64,000 nt of DNA from positions 1,612,001-1,676,000 of the forward strand of contig CBDFGN010000006.1 in the NCBI GenBank assembly GCA_965247065.1, written 5' to 3'. This DNA comes from CBDFGN01 sp965247065 (GTDB lineage Bacteria > Bacteroidota > Bacteroidia > Cytophagales > Cyclobacteriaceae). The translations under genes were made by a program, and so were the position numbers. This document shows positions 48,179-59,531 of the stretch, piece after piece. Below the pieces are notes generated by a model, which saw only the letters and a list, made by a program, of their open reading frames with translations, ran no database searches and was not told the DNA's origin. The stretch's first letter is position 1, and the number at the start of each line of letters is the position of its first letter.

Positions 48179-48346
48179 CTTCCCCTTTCCCGTTCCTTTG
48201 CCTGGGCACTGCTGCTCGCAATGCAGGCCTCCGAAAGACCATGCGCATCTCCTGAGGTTTCCCTTGCAAGCGATTATGATTCATTTACCATTCAGAAAGT
48301 GATTCCTCAGATAGGTTCTATCTCAGTTTATTCATTTATTTATTTA

Positions 48347-49377
48347 ACGTGAGTTCGATATAAAATAGAGTAGTTTATTGATAGAAAAAAGGCAGAAAAT
48401 TAGTATATTAAGTCATTGACAATCAACAAAATAACTAATATTTCTGCCTATGTTAACTGCTACTAAAATTACTGAAATTTTTTGTTCCATTGACGATTTT
48501 TGTCTGGATTTTGTCCCAAAATTGGAAAAAAGATTGCTGGGAAGTAAAAAGCGCAACAAACCTGGTAAGCTTTCTTTATCCGAAGTAATGACTATACAGG
48601 TCTTGTTCCAGATCTCAGGATATCGAAATTTCAAGACCTTTTACAACACATACGTTTGTGGCCACTTGCGCTCCTTCTTTCCTGATGTGGTAAGCTATAA
48701 CCGAATGGTAGAACTTTGTAGTGGAAGTCTTCTGCCAATGGCTATTTATCTGAAAACACAAGGGACTGGACAGTGTACAGGTATAAGTTTTATAGACAGC
48801 ACTCCGTTAAGGGTCTGTCATAACAGACGGATCCATAACCATAAAGTATTTGAAGGGTTAGCTAAAAGAGGCCATTGTTCCATCGGATGGTTCTACGGGT
48901 TTAAGCTCCATCTTATCACTGCTGATACGGGTGAAATCATCGATTTTATGCTCACACCGGGCAATGTGGATGACAGAAAGCCTCTTAAAATTGAACGGTT
49001 TATTAAGAAATTATTCGGAAAGCTCTTTGGTGATAAAGGCTACATCAGTAAGGAACTTTTTAAAAATCTGTTCTTCCGCGGAGTCCATCTGATAACCAAA
49101 CTCAAACGCAATATGAAGTCCTCATCCTTAACCCCCATCATGGATGCTATAATGCTCCGTAAAAGGGCTATTTGTGAGACTATCATTGATCAACTTAAAA
49201 ACATCTTCCAGATTGAACACTCCAGGCACAGGAGCCCAACTAATTTCCTTACCAACCTTTTCTCGGCTTTAATCGCTTACAACTTTTGCGAAAAAAAGCC
49301 CTCAATCAAATTGAACTACCAGGACACCGGTCAACTCTTTCTCGCTCTTTAATCATTCCTTATTGTCGAACTCACGT
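48347..49377 (+). mobile_element. IS982-family insertion sequence, copy 2 (1031 bp)
   Basis: Same length and transposase as 2253-3283, with terminal ACGTGAGTTCGA inverted ends, flanked by a 6-bp target duplication TATTTA (48341-48346 and 49378-49383). The last base of the right duplication is the A of the TerC-family start codon (49383), so the element separates that gene from its original upstream region. Orientation is the same as the downstream gene. Confidence 0.93.
48450..49352 (+). CDS. IS982-family transposase (300 aa), copy 2
   Basis: Residue-for-residue identical to the product of 2356-3258, with the same DDE motifs and the same spacing to the element ends. Intact, so the element is potentially mobile. 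Confidence 0.93.
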   Translation: MLTATKITEIFCSIDDFCLDFVPKLEKRLLGSKKRNKPGKLSLSEVMTIQVLFQISGYRNFKTFYNTYVCGHLRSFFPDVVSYNRMVELCSGSLLPMAIYLKTQGTGQCTGISFIDSTPLRVCHNRRIHNHKVFEGLAKRGHCSIGWFYGFKLHLITADTGEIIDFMLTPGNVDDRKPLKIERFIKKLFGKLFGDKGYISKELFKNLFFRGVHLITKLKRNMKSSSLTPIMDAIMLRKRAICETIIDQLKNIFQIEHSRHRSPTNFLTNLFSALIAYNFCEKKPSIKLNYQDTGQLFLAL

Positions 49378-49382
49378 TATTT

Positions 49383-50126
49383 ATGGAAATATTCTTGAAC
49401 CCCGAAGCCTGGATTGCCCTAATGACCCTGGCATTTATGGAGATAGTATTGGGCATTGACAACATTGTTTTCATTTCAATTGTATCCAACAAACTGCCCG
49501 AATCCCAACAAGCCCGGGCCCGTACCATTGGGTTATCATTTGCATTGATATTCAGGATCGGTCTGCTGTTGGGAATAACCTGGATCATCGGATTCACCCA
49601 ACCCTTGTTTTCGATGGCTGGTTTTGATGTAAGCGGCAGGGACTTGATACTGGCCATCGGAGGTCTGTTCCTGATCGGCAAAAGTACAACCGAGATCAGT
49701 CACAAGTTGGAGCAAGAAGTGGCCCAGGAGAAAGAGATAAAACAGCGACCCATTACTGCAGTAATTCTTCAGATCATAGCCTTGGACATTATTTTCTCTT
49801 TTGATTCCATCCTCACTGCCGTTGGGCTAACAGAGCACATTCTAATCATGATTGTCGCGGTCATCATGGCCATGATCATCATGATGACATTTGCTGGTTC
49901 GGTGAGTAAATTCATTAGCAAGCACCCGAGTCTGGAGGTGTTGGCGCTGTCTTTCTTGATCTTAATTGGTTTTATGTTGATGATGGAGGCTTTGCATTAT
50001 CACGTTCCCAAGGGATATATCTATTTTGCGATGTTTTTCTCCTTGGCAGTGGAAATTCTCAACATGAGGGTGCGCAGGAAAGTGGATAAGTTAAAACTGA
50101 AGAAGCGGATTGTCGCGGCTAGTTAA
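49383..50126 (+). CDS. TerC-family integral membrane protein
   Basis: 247 aa. About seven membrane segments with the TerC signatures FMEIVLGIDNIVFISIVSNK and IALDIIFSFDSILTAVGLT, both with conserved membrane Asp residues, and SLEVLALSFLILIGFML. Family members are linked to tellurite resistance and metal-ion (Mn) homeostasis or membrane-protein metalation; the subgroup role is not clear. The start codon lies 6 bases after the IS982 end, so expression now depends on element-borne or readthrough transcription. Confidence 0.9.
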   Translation: MEIFLNPEAWIALMTLAFMEIVLGIDNIVFISIVSNKLPESQQARARTIGLSFALIFRIGLLLGITWIIGFTQPLFSMAGFDVSGRDLILAIGGLFLIGKSTTEISHKLEQEVAQEKEIKQRPITAVILQIIALDIIFSFDSILTAVGLTEHILIMIVAVIMAMIIMMTFAGSVSKFISKHPSLEVLALSFLILIGFMLMMEALHYHVPKGYIYFAMFFSLAVEILNMRVRRKVDKLKLKKRIVAAS

Positions 50127-50288
50127 GATTACGGCTTGGTCCTTGGAGTTTAGGATTGGTCTCCGATTTCTGATCACAAGAACCTACCATAGCCAGATTC
50201 AAGATCACAAAACAGCAGCCCCTACCGCCTAGCCTTGATCTGGATATGGCAACCTTCGTTTATCTAGCTCAATTTAGAAAAGAGCGTA

Positions 50289-51062
50289 TCAAAATTGAAT
50301 AACTACTGAAACCGGGCAATGATCGGATCCAAAGATCTCGTTGTGTATGCCTGCCTTTTGTATTTGCCCTTTCAATTCTTTGCTCGTCAGGAAGTAATCA
50401 ATTCTCCAACCCACATTTCTCTCTCTGGAATTAAAAATTACATTCCAGTACGAATACTTAACCTCCTCGGGGTATTCGGTCCGATAAGAATCAATTAAAC
50501 CCGCATCCAGCATGCTTTCGAAACCATCGATCTCCACCTGAGTGTACCCTGCGGAAGTATCATAATTCTGCTTGGCCCGGGCAATATCGATTTCTTGGTG
50601 GGCCACATTTAGATCCCCACCTACTATTACCGGTTTTTTATGAGTCAATTCACTAAGGAACCTCCTGAAATCGGAATCCCATTTTCGTCTATATTCAAGT
50701 CTTTTCAACCCCTCTCCGGAATTAGGAACATAAACACAGACCAGGTAGAATTCGGGGTATTCCAGCCAGATGACCCTTCCTTCTTGATCATGCTCCTCTA
50801 TGCCCAAGTCATAATTGACAGACATTGGTTCAGATCTTGTAAGAATTGCCGTGCCTGAGTAGCCTTTTCTGGATTTGCTGGAATTAGCATAGCAGCGATA
50901 ATCGCTAAGCAAAGCCAGGGCGGTCAGCGCCTCCTCCTTGGGGGCCTTGGTTTCCTGAAGTAACAGGAAGTCCGGATTTAGTTGCCGTACTGAGTCAACC
51001 AATCCTTTTTTAGCCAATGCACGAACACCATTTACGTTCCAGGAAACAAATTTCTGTGCCAT
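50289..51062 (-). CDS. xth: Exodeoxyribonuclease III (AP endonuclease family)
   Basis: 257 aa. Base-excision-repair enzyme with SWNVNGVRALAKKG (Asn), FLLLQETKAP (metal Glu), CVYVPNSGEGLKRLEYR (catalytic Tyr), VIVGGDLNVAHQEID (Asp/Asn), WRIDYFLTS and the terminal GSDHCPVSVVI (His). All catalytic positions of the ExoIII fold are present, and length matches the family. Monocistronic. Confidence 0.94.
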   Translation of the reverse strand: MAQKFVSWNVNGVRALAKKGLVDSVRQLNPDFLLLQETKAPKEEALTALALLSDYRCYANSSKSRKGYSGTAILTRSEPMSVNYDLGIEEHDQEGRVIWLEYPEFYLVCVYVPNSGEGLKRLEYRRKWDSDFRRFLSELTHKKPVIVGGDLNVAHQEIDIARAKQNYDTSAGYTQVEIDGFESMLDAGLIDSYRTEYPEEVKYSYWNVIFNSRERNVGWRIDYFLTSKELKGQIQKAGIHNEIFGSDHCPVSVVIQF

Positions 51063-51198
51063 AGTTAATGCAAAAATAACCTAAAAACCGTTCAGGAGCA
51101 GTTAAACTTTTCCAGGATAGAACTGTCCAATCGCAAAATTTCCCAGTTACTTTTTAGTAATTTCAAGTATAAACTAGCACTACTAATTCTCAGCTGAG

Positions 51199-54100
51199 TT
51201 GAGGCATCTCCTTATTTTCCTTATAGTCTGGGGAATTTGCTCCCAGTCGGTGGGGCAAATTGTGTCCACTATGGATGGTCCTTGGGCTAGCGGATCCACC
51301 TGGGTTGGTGGAGTGGCGCCCACCGCCACCGATGCGGTAGTCATCAACCACGTAGTGACATACACCACGGGTTTGACTTCAGGTCAGTCCCTAATCCACA
51401 ACGGCGACATCACAATCAACACCGCTGGAGATTTAACAATGGTTCAGGACGAATTCAGTTCTTTTATATGGGACGGCACCGGTGGTAGTTTTGAGGTTTT
51501 TGGCACGTTGACAGTACAAGGTCGCCTGTTCAATTACGGTTACCTTCAATTCCATTCCGGATCCATAGTAAACATTGCAAACGATCTTCGCCTATTCGAC
51601 AATAGTGAAACAATAATTGATGTACTGCTAAACATTGGTGACGACATTTACCTACATGGTCCTAATCCTACCATTTGCGGCAGCCTGACAACCGACGGGA
51701 TCTATGATGGCAGTGCAACACTAAATGATTCACCCAACAGCCAGATCCAATTCCTGGATGACGGCATGGGCAATTTTGCAACTCTGGACAACATCTGCCA
51801 GGGCTTCACCGTGGATATTCTTACAACCCCAGCTTCGATGGTTATCGGAACAGGAGGGTTTGGACCCTTGTTTGAAAACAATGGTGTAACCCTTACCATC
51901 TCCGGAACTCCATTTGACGAAGACGGCGGAGTTGCTACCGTAACAGCCACCATTCCGGGCACGAGCGCAAATGATATTACCATAAACCTGGCCTTTTCCG
52001 GGACTGCTGGGACTGGAATAGACTATACTCCTTCCGCCACGTCCATATCTATCCCGTCCGGAAGCTCATCAGGAAACATGACCTTAACCGGTCTCGACGA
52101 CCCGGGTGACGACGATGACGAGACGGTTATCGTCGATGTTACCACCGTGATCAACGCATTGGAGACCACCCCTCAACAACAAACTGCAACTATTACTGAT
52201 GACGATCCCAAAGTCACATTGGGTATTAGTGGGAGCCCCCTGGCAGAAGATGGTGGAATTGCAATTGTAACAGCAACTCTATCCACGACGGCCGACGAAG
52301 ATTTGACAATTGACCTGGCATTCAGTGGCACTGCCACAAGTGTCTCTGACTACGTTCGCTCCGCGGATCAAATCATTATCACCTCCGGCAATCTCGCTGG
52401 AAGCATTAACATCACTGGTGTAGATGATTCAGATGATGACGAAAATGAGACGGTGATCGTTGACATCTCATTGGTAACGAATGGTACCGAAGATGGTACC
52501 CAGCAAGTAATCGCGGTCATAACCGATGACGACGACCCTCCCCTAATTACCCTGGGACTCTCAGGCTCCCCAGTGGCCGAAAACGGTGGGATGGCCACAG
52601 TTACAGCTTCCCTGGCGAGTCTGTCCAACAATTCCATCACCATCGACCTGGGTTTTTCGGGAACTGCCACTAACGTCACAGATTACACCCGGTCAGGTGC
52701 TCAAATTATCGTAGCTCCTGGTGGCAACTCAGGCAGCATCACCATTACCGGAGTCGATGATATGGTAGATGAAACCAACGAAACCATCATAGTGGACATC
52801 ACCTCAGTAACCAACGGAACCGAAGATGGAATCCAACAGGTAACCGCAACCCTTACCGATGACGATGATCCTCCCACCGTAACTTTAGGCGTTTCGGAAG
52901 CCACTATCCCGGAAACCGGAGGCTCCTCAACAGTCACCGCCACCCTATCGGCACTCTCGGAAAAAGATGTGACCGTCGACTTGGGGTTTAGCGGAACCGC
53001 CACTTTTAGCGCCGACTATGCTGCTGAAAATTCAATAATGATCAGTGCCGGAAACCTCAGCAACTCGTTCAACCTTCTGGCTCAGTCCGACTTGATTGAC
53101 GAGGAGGATGAAACCGCTATTATCGACATTACCGGGGCTACAAACGCCACCGAGGTGGGCACCCAGCAGGAAATAGTCACTATCACCGATGATGATGATC
53201 CTCCGACCGTAACTTTAAGCGTTTCCGAAGCTGCCATCCCGGAAACTGGAGGGTCTTCTACGATCACCGCTACTTTGATTGCCCTTTCAGGGCAGGACGT
53301 TACCGTCAACCTCGATTATACCGGAACGGCAATGACCGGAGTGGATTACACCGCTGCCAGCTCGATCATCATAAGCGCCGGGAACTTCAGCAACGCCGTC
53401 AGTTTGGATGCCCAGGACGATTTGATCGACGAGGCCGACGAGACTGCCATCATCGACATCTCATCAGTCGTTAATGGAACTGAAAACGGGACTCAACAGG
53501 AAACGGTGACTATCACCGATGACGACACCGCGCCGACGGTCACCTTGAGCACCGGTGCTTCACCGATCGCAGAAAACGGAGGGTCTTCCACAGTTACCGC
53601 CACCCTGATTGCCCTTTCCGGGTTGGACGTTACAGTCAACCTGGATTATACCGGAACAGCAACCACTGGAGTGGATTACACCGCTGCCAGCTCGATCATT
53701 ATAAGCGCCGGGAACTTGAGCAACGCCATCAGTTTGGATGCCCAGGACGATTTGATCGACGAGGCCGACGAGACTGCCATCATCGACATTGCCTCGGTCG
53801 TCAATGCCACTGAAAGTGGGACTCAACAGGAAACAGTGACTATCACCGATGATGATACTCCTCCAACCGTAACCTTGAGCAGCAGCGTTTCGCCGATTGC
53901 CGAAAACGGGGGATCCTCTATGGTCACTGCTACGCTGATTGCCCTTTCAGGGCAGGACGTTACGGTAAACCTTGGGTACAGTGGGACAGCAACCAGTGGC
54001 GTGGATTATACAGCTGCAAGCTCGATCATCGTTACCGCTGGGAACTTGAGTAACTTCATCAGTTTGGATTCCCAGGACGATTTGATCGACGAGGCCGACG

Positions 54101-56725
54101 AGACTGCCATCATCGACATCACATCAGTCATTAATGGCACTGAAAGTGGGACTCAACAGGAAACGGTCACTATCACCGATGATGATCCTCCACCTACCGT
54201 GACCTTGGGACTCAGCGGCTCGCCATTCGCTGAAAATGGTGGCATTGCCACCGTGTCGGCAACGCTTTCGGCTACTTCCGAAATTGATGTAACTATTGAC
54301 CTTGGCTATACTGGAACTGCCACCAACACTACCGATTATGTCCGGTCGGCCGAGCAAATCGTGAATTACTCCAGGAAATCTGTCGGCCAGTGTGACCCTA
54401 ACCGGGATCGACGATCCGGACGACGATGACAATGAAACAGTGATTGTGGATATTACCATGGTATCTAACGGGACGGAGACGGGAACTCAGCAGGTTACCG
54501 CTATCATAATCGACGATGACGGGATACCTTCGATCGCACTCGGTGTATCCGGATCATCCATCGCCGAAAATGGTGGTATTGCAACCGTGACCGCTACCGC
54601 AAGCAACATATTCGCAAGTAACATAACGGTAGGATTGGCGTTCTCAGGAACTGCCATTAACCTAATTGATTATACCCGATCAGCTGACCAAATCGTGATT
54701 CCGGCCGGCAACCTTTCCGGTAATATTACCCTTATGGCGAGTGATGATCTACTTGACGAAGTAGATGAAAGGATCACAGTCGATGTCAATTCGGTTACCA
54801 ACGGAACTGAAATCGGTACCCAACAAATTACAGTTACCATCCTCGACGATGATTCCCCGCCAAGTGTTACATTGAGTGTTTCAGGAAGCCCTATCGCAGA
54901 AAATGGGGGAACCGGGATTGTTACAGCTATGTTATCGGCAGTATCCTTTCAGCCGGTCAACGTGAATCTGGTTGTTAGCGGTACAGCTGAATCTACGGAC
55001 TATTCCATAATGGCCCAGCAGATCGTCGTCCTCCCCGGCGACATCAGTGCAATCTTGGAAATAACAGCAATCGATGATCAAACCGACGAGGAAGATGAGA
55101 CCATAATAATGGCCATCGTCGATGTCGCCAATGGGACATCAGATGGAGAGCAGGAAGTGACGGCGGTAATAGAGGATGATGATGAGCCACCAACCCTGGA
55201 GGTGTCTGGATTAACGGCGAACGGCGTTTCGGTCCTTGAGGGAGACGCTGGGATTAGCACTTCTTCCGTAAATCTTTCCCTTGGCAATAGCAGTGAAAAG
55301 GCTATTTCCGTTTTGTATTCGACCATAGACGGAACAGCCACCGTCGTTTCAGATTATACAGCTATCGCGCCAACCACGATCAGCTTCGCTGCTGGAGAAA
55401 CGAGCAAAGACATTTCTTTGGCAATAGTTGGAGATGCACTCGCTGAAGGGGATGAGTCTTTCCAGATTCTTCTCACAGATCCGGTAAATACGGGCTTATC
55501 CAGCACCTCAATAACCGTTATTATCATTGATGATGATGCAAGCCCGTCCGTTGGCGATGATCAGTATCAGACCAATGAGGATGAGCAATTGAGCATCGCC
55601 GGTCCAGGGGTGCTTGACAACGACAGCGATATGGATATGGATGCGCTTGTACTATCGGTTCTAAACGATCCGGAAAATGGCGATCTGATTCTCAACCAGG
55701 ATGGCTCATTTAGCTATACACCCAAACTGAATTTCAACGGTTTAGATGATTTTGAATATGAAGTCTCGGACGGAACCAATAAGGGCAGCGCTTCAGTTGA
55801 AATAACCATCATTCCGGTAAATGACCCTCCCACCATTTCTCAAATTGAGGATCAAGTGATTTTCCTGGGAGGTATTTTAGGCCCACTCAATTTCGAAATT
55901 GATGATCCTGATACCAGCCCGGAAAGCTTAGCGCTGGAATTGACGATTGACATTAATGAATTGTTCCTGCCCGAGCCGGAACCATTTAGCGGCAGTGGTC
56001 CTCAACAGGAAATCCAACTCGAAGCCAATGCTGAGCAAACCGGCGAAGCACTGGTAACGATCACGGTATCCGATGGAGAACTTGAGACATCGATGACTTT
56101 CAAGGTTACCATTGTCATCGACAACGACTCTCCAACGGACATTCTGTTGAGTGACAATACCATTGAAGAGGGACTGCCAACTGGCACTTTGATTGGGGAA
56201 TTGAGCACTATAGACCCGGACCCTGAAGACGAACATACCTATACCTTAGTCGAGGGTGACGGGGATGAGGATAACGGACTGTTCGTGATTGAGGGAGACC
56301 AGCTCCTATCCAATCAAATGTTTGAGTTCGGTGTACAGAATACCTCTTCAATCCGGGTTCAATCCAGTGACGGCGATGCGTCCTTCGAGAAGACGTTTTT
56401 GATCATGATCATCGAGAAGCCGGTGTCCAAGGTACTTTATCTGCCTAATCTTTTTACTCCCAACAATGATGGACAAAATGATCTTTTTATTCTTCGCGGG
56501 GAAGGCATCGGGACTATAGACTTCAGGGTCTTCAACAAATTCGGAGATTTGGTATTTGGAACCAATAATGCTACCGTGGCCACTTCAACCGGCTGGAATG
56601 GAACGGCAGGAGGACGTGATCAGCCAGCGGGAAGCTATATATGGCAACTAAATGGGATTTTTACCGATGGAAGTCCATTGCTAGTGGATGGCAAAACCCA
56701 GGGCAACATAACATTGCTGAGATGA
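51199..56725 (+). CDS. Giant surface protein: Calx-beta repeats, cadherin-like domains and gliding-motility C-terminal domain, one frameshift
   Basis: About 1841 aa after repair, starting at TTG 51199. Signal peptide (residues 1-20), then a G8-like beta-helix region (WASGSTWVGGVAPTATDAVV). About ten Calx-beta domains of about 110 residues follow (each with AENGG...TVTATL, a SGTA..DY segment and TITDDD), then tandem cadherin-like modules (EDEQLSIAGPGVLDNDSDMD; EYEVSDGTNKGSASVEITI). The gliding-motility-associated C-terminal domain (YLPNLFTPNNDGQNDLFILR) is a T9SS type B tail. One extra A at 54364-54365 breaks the frame; IVITPGNLSASVTLTGIDD is restored on removal. Acidic DDD turns suggest Ca2+ binding. 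Its ATGA overlap with the PorP/SprF gene supports a SprB/SprF-like pair. Confidence 0.85.
53221..54204 (+). repeat. Three near-identical 330-bp tandem repeats within the Calx-beta gene
   Basis: The sequence CCCAGGACGATTTGATCGAC recurs at 53411, 53741 and 54071, exactly 330 bp apart, with long identical stretches around it. The other Calx-beta repeats of this gene are clearly more diverged, so this is a recent in-frame duplication of one 110-residue domain. Confidence 0.85.
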
Positions 56726-57821
56726 ACCGCCACCTTATTCTCATATTATCCGCCGTGTTGGTAGTACTTGTCAAGACCACCGACGCCCAGGTAGTCAATT
56801 TTACTCAGTATCACCTCGAACCCCAGTTTACCAATCCGGCTAACGTCGCGGCCAATGAGTTCATAGAAGTAATAGTCAAATACCGAGATCAGTCCCTGGA
56901 AAGCGATCTTGGTTTTACTACATCGGGTTTTACATTTGTTTATCCCCTTTTTTACAACAATCCGCGGAGATCCTTTGGAGGGCTGGCTATATCCGTGATT
57001 GATGAGCAATCTGGAGCCAACAACCTGTATCGTGCCACCGGAGCATATGCAGGGTTTGCGTACAGGATCAACCTTAAAAAAAGCCACTTCCTTAGCCTAG
57101 GCCTTCAGGCTGGTTATGTGGGCCAAAGGGTGGATCTGAGCAAGATCACCACCGACGCCCAGTTCATAAACGGCCCTTTGATCCCGGAGCTAACTCCGGT
57201 GAAATTTTCAAGGATGACAGGGTCAATGCGCCGATCTACAATGGAGGAGTTACCTGGTTTCATCTCGATAAGTACGGCGAGGCCAATGTATTCCTCGGAG
57301 GGGCTGTCTATAACATCAATCAGCCGGATTTTTCGTTTATTGGCGAAAATGATAAACTACCAATCTCACTTATCTCTCACGGCGGTGCGACCGTTTTCCG
57401 CAGGGACAAGTTCAGCATAGTTCCCACTTTTAGATGGATTCACTTTGAAAATTCTAACCATGTGGACGCAGGAGCATTTTTCAACTACTATTTTGTAGCG
57501 GTCAACAAACATAACAAATCCAGCACCGGAAAATTGGAGCTTGGCACCTGGTATAACAACAATGATATGGCTGTACTTCACCTCGGGGTCTATGTTTCCA
57601 GCTTGGCGGTAGGATTGAGTTACGACTTGCCTTTCTCTACCGACATTGGGGATCAGAATTTCAATAATGCGGTTGAGGTAACCCTCAGGTGGCGGATCCG
57701 GAAAAAAGGCTCTAACCAGTACGATTATGTCAACATGTTTGGAGGGCCGAAGATGAGAACCTCCAGTGGACCACGATTTGAGCAAAACCCTCAAGCCCCG
57801 GTTAATCAACCTCCACAATAG
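56722..57821 (+). CDS. PorP/SprF-family type IX secretion membrane protein, one frameshift
   Basis: About 366 aa after repair. Signal peptide (residues 1-24), then QVVNFTQYHLEPQFTNPANV, the usual PorP/SprF N-terminus (F.QY...P...NPA), and outer-membrane beta strands. A base is missing near 57197: the second frame gives GEIFKDDRVNAPIYNGGVTW, ANVFLGGAVYNINQP and a terminal VEVTLRWRIRK segment. PorP/SprF proteins assist export or surface anchoring of the adhesin encoded just upstream; the ATG overlaps its stop codon. Confidence 0.85.
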
Positions 57822-57885
57822 CCTCTCCAATTGGAGCAATTTAGATTTTGTATTATATTAAGGTTGAACTGAACTAATCCATCCA

Positions 57886-58572
57886 TTGAATAGTACATTT
57901 CTCATTGTAATTGGGGCAGCCATTATTCTAGTTCTGCTAGTTCGTTATTTAAAGGAAAAAGAACGTAAAAAGAGAATTGAAAGCCTGAAAGAAATAGCAG
58001 ACTCTATTGGATTCACTTTCATCTCGAAAGTAGGATCCGGATTCCTGGATAAGATCAGAGACTTTTACTTGTATACACGGGAGGGCAGTAATCCTGAAGT
58101 GAAGAATCTCATGACGGGCAGAAAAAACGGCTTTCAGGTGTCGGTTTTTGATTACCATTATACAATTGGTGATCAAAAGGTATCTACCCGATACGGTCAA
58201 AGCATTCTGTTGATCGAATCCCGGGGGTTGGATCTTCCCCTTTTCATTCTTAGACCCGAAAGCTTTCTTGATAAGATAGGGAGTTTGTTCGGCGGGCAGG
58301 ATATTGACTTCCAATCAAATCCTAAATTTTCAGATCACTATTTGCTCAGGGGAGAGGATGAAGGCCGTATCCGTGAAACCTTCTCCGAGGTGGTCATTTC
58401 GTATTACGGGCAGAACCATGGAATGTATACCGAGGGCAATAGTGACAGGCTTATATTCTTCCGTGAAATGGGAAAAGATTTCATCAGACCTGAAAAAATA
58501 CCCGATTTGATGGCCAACGGGTTAGAGGCTTGCCGGGTATTTCTACAAAGAGATACCTCCACCGTCGCTTAG
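57886..58572 (+). CDS. Membrane-anchored protein of unknown function
   Basis: 228 aa starting at TTG 57886 (MNSTFLIVIGAAIILVLLVR). One N-terminal membrane helix (about residues 3-22) is followed by a basic KEKERKKRIESLKE linker and a cytoplasmic domain (LKEIADSIGFTFISKVGSGF, FQVSVFDYHYTIGDQKVSTR, QSILLIESRGLDLPLF). The layout resembles DUF3137-like proteins but I cannot confirm this. Its stop codon overlaps the stop of the convergent gene. Confidence 0.6.
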   Translation: MNSTFLIVIGAAIILVLLVRYLKEKERKKRIESLKEIADSIGFTFISKVGSGFLDKIRDFYLYTREGSNPEVKNLMTGRKNGFQVSVFDYHYTIGDQKVSTRYGQSILLIESRGLDLPLFILRPESFLDKIGSLFGGQDIDFQSNPKFSDHYLLRGEDEGRIRETFSEVVISYYGQNHGMYTEGNSDRLIFFREMGKDFIRPEKIPDLMANGLEACRVFLQRDTSTVA

Positions 58573-59180
58573 GAAATAATAAAGATCCGGGGCAAATCCA
58601 GCTCAAATCGTTTTCCATTCCTAAGCTCAATTTCCAGCTTGAAACCTCGGAACCGGGATGTAGCCGGTGGTGCAATCAGGAGAAAGGAAAACAGGTGGGT
58701 CGCGGGCCTTTGTAAAAGCAAATAGTTCTCAATGGTTAACGGCTGTGCTATCATTTCAAAACTTTGTGGAATGGCATTAAAGGTGGTCATAACAAATATG
58801 TCATTCAGCGATTCACCCGCAGGATGGCTATCGTCATAATCCAGCTCGCTGGTAATACTGATATGGGAGATAGTGTCCTGAATGATGGCGAAAGAGCCAT
58901 CACAGGCCAATGCCCTACTGGCAAACCCAAGATCCAGGGGTCGACCCAGCGCCAGTAGTTCAACATCAAAACTTGCAAAAATGCCAATGGTTTGAAAACT
59001 GTGAGTCTGGGCTGGATCCAGATTGTCCACGAAAAGCTTTCCATCCGGAAATACTTCCAACACCTCCACATATTTGCCGCTAATGGAAACCAGGTTTCCT
59101 AGCGGATTGACTACCATGCAGTCCTCACCACAGGTGGGCAATCCCCCCAGAAGAATCAACAACAGGACTGCCTTTTTCAA
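58569..59180 (-). CDS. Lipoprotein-like protein of unknown function
   Basis: 203 aa. Hydrophobic signal ending GGLPTC (lipobox-like, Cys 17) followed by GEDCMVVNPLGNLVSI. The rest looks beta-rich (VLEVFPDGKLFVDNLDPAQT; ITSELDYDDSHPAGESLNDI). No recognisable family. Convergent and overlapping by four bases with 57886-58572. The frame is open with coding-like composition. Confidence 0.5.
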   Translation of the reverse strand: MKKAVLLLILLGGLPTCGEDCMVVNPLGNLVSISGKYVEVLEVFPDGKLFVDNLDPAQTHSFQTIGIFASFDVELLALGRPLDLGFASRALACDGSFAIIQDTISHISITSELDYDDSHPAGESLNDIFVMTTFNAIPQSFEMIAQPLTIENYLLLQRPATHLFSFLLIAPPATSRFRGFKLEIELRNGKRFELDLPRIFIIS

Positions 59181-59531
59181 ATCAAGATTTTAGAGAACCT
59201 CCATTATCAACAATACAATGCAACCTTGACTGTACCTCCTTCCGCATTTAGTCTATCCTCGAGCTTAACGATCCAATCCATCAATGAAGTGTTCAGCCCT
59301 GAAAGAGAAACGGTGACACTTAGTACGCAAAAATGAAGGCGTTGTTAAACAATGACAACAAAATAACCACCAATTTGGTTTTTCTGAAAAGTCTATCTGG
59401 TTGTCAATGTTGTTAGATGCGAGTGCTACATCGATTTTAGCTCATGAACTTTTGGGATACCTGCCACTGCTCAGAAAGCCACTCTAGGGTCCTGGAATTT
59501 GGATCTCACACTTCGCACTTCTGACTTCCGA
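59181..59531. other. Intergenic region without a supported gene
   Basis: Nothing coding is recognised. The right part (about 59498-59535) holds degenerate direct repeats (CACTTCGCACTTCTGACTTC) similar in style to other intergenic low-complexity patches of the window. Confidence 0.45.

Noticed and set aside
48179..48346. A Mn (yybP-ykoY-type) riboswitch upstream of the TerC-family gene
   Set aside because: No convincing conserved core or pairing was visible, and IS982 separates the region from the gene.
51199..56725. CRISPR-like array in the 330-bp repeats
   Set aside because: The repeats are in-frame coding units with no short repeat/spacer alternation and no cas genes.
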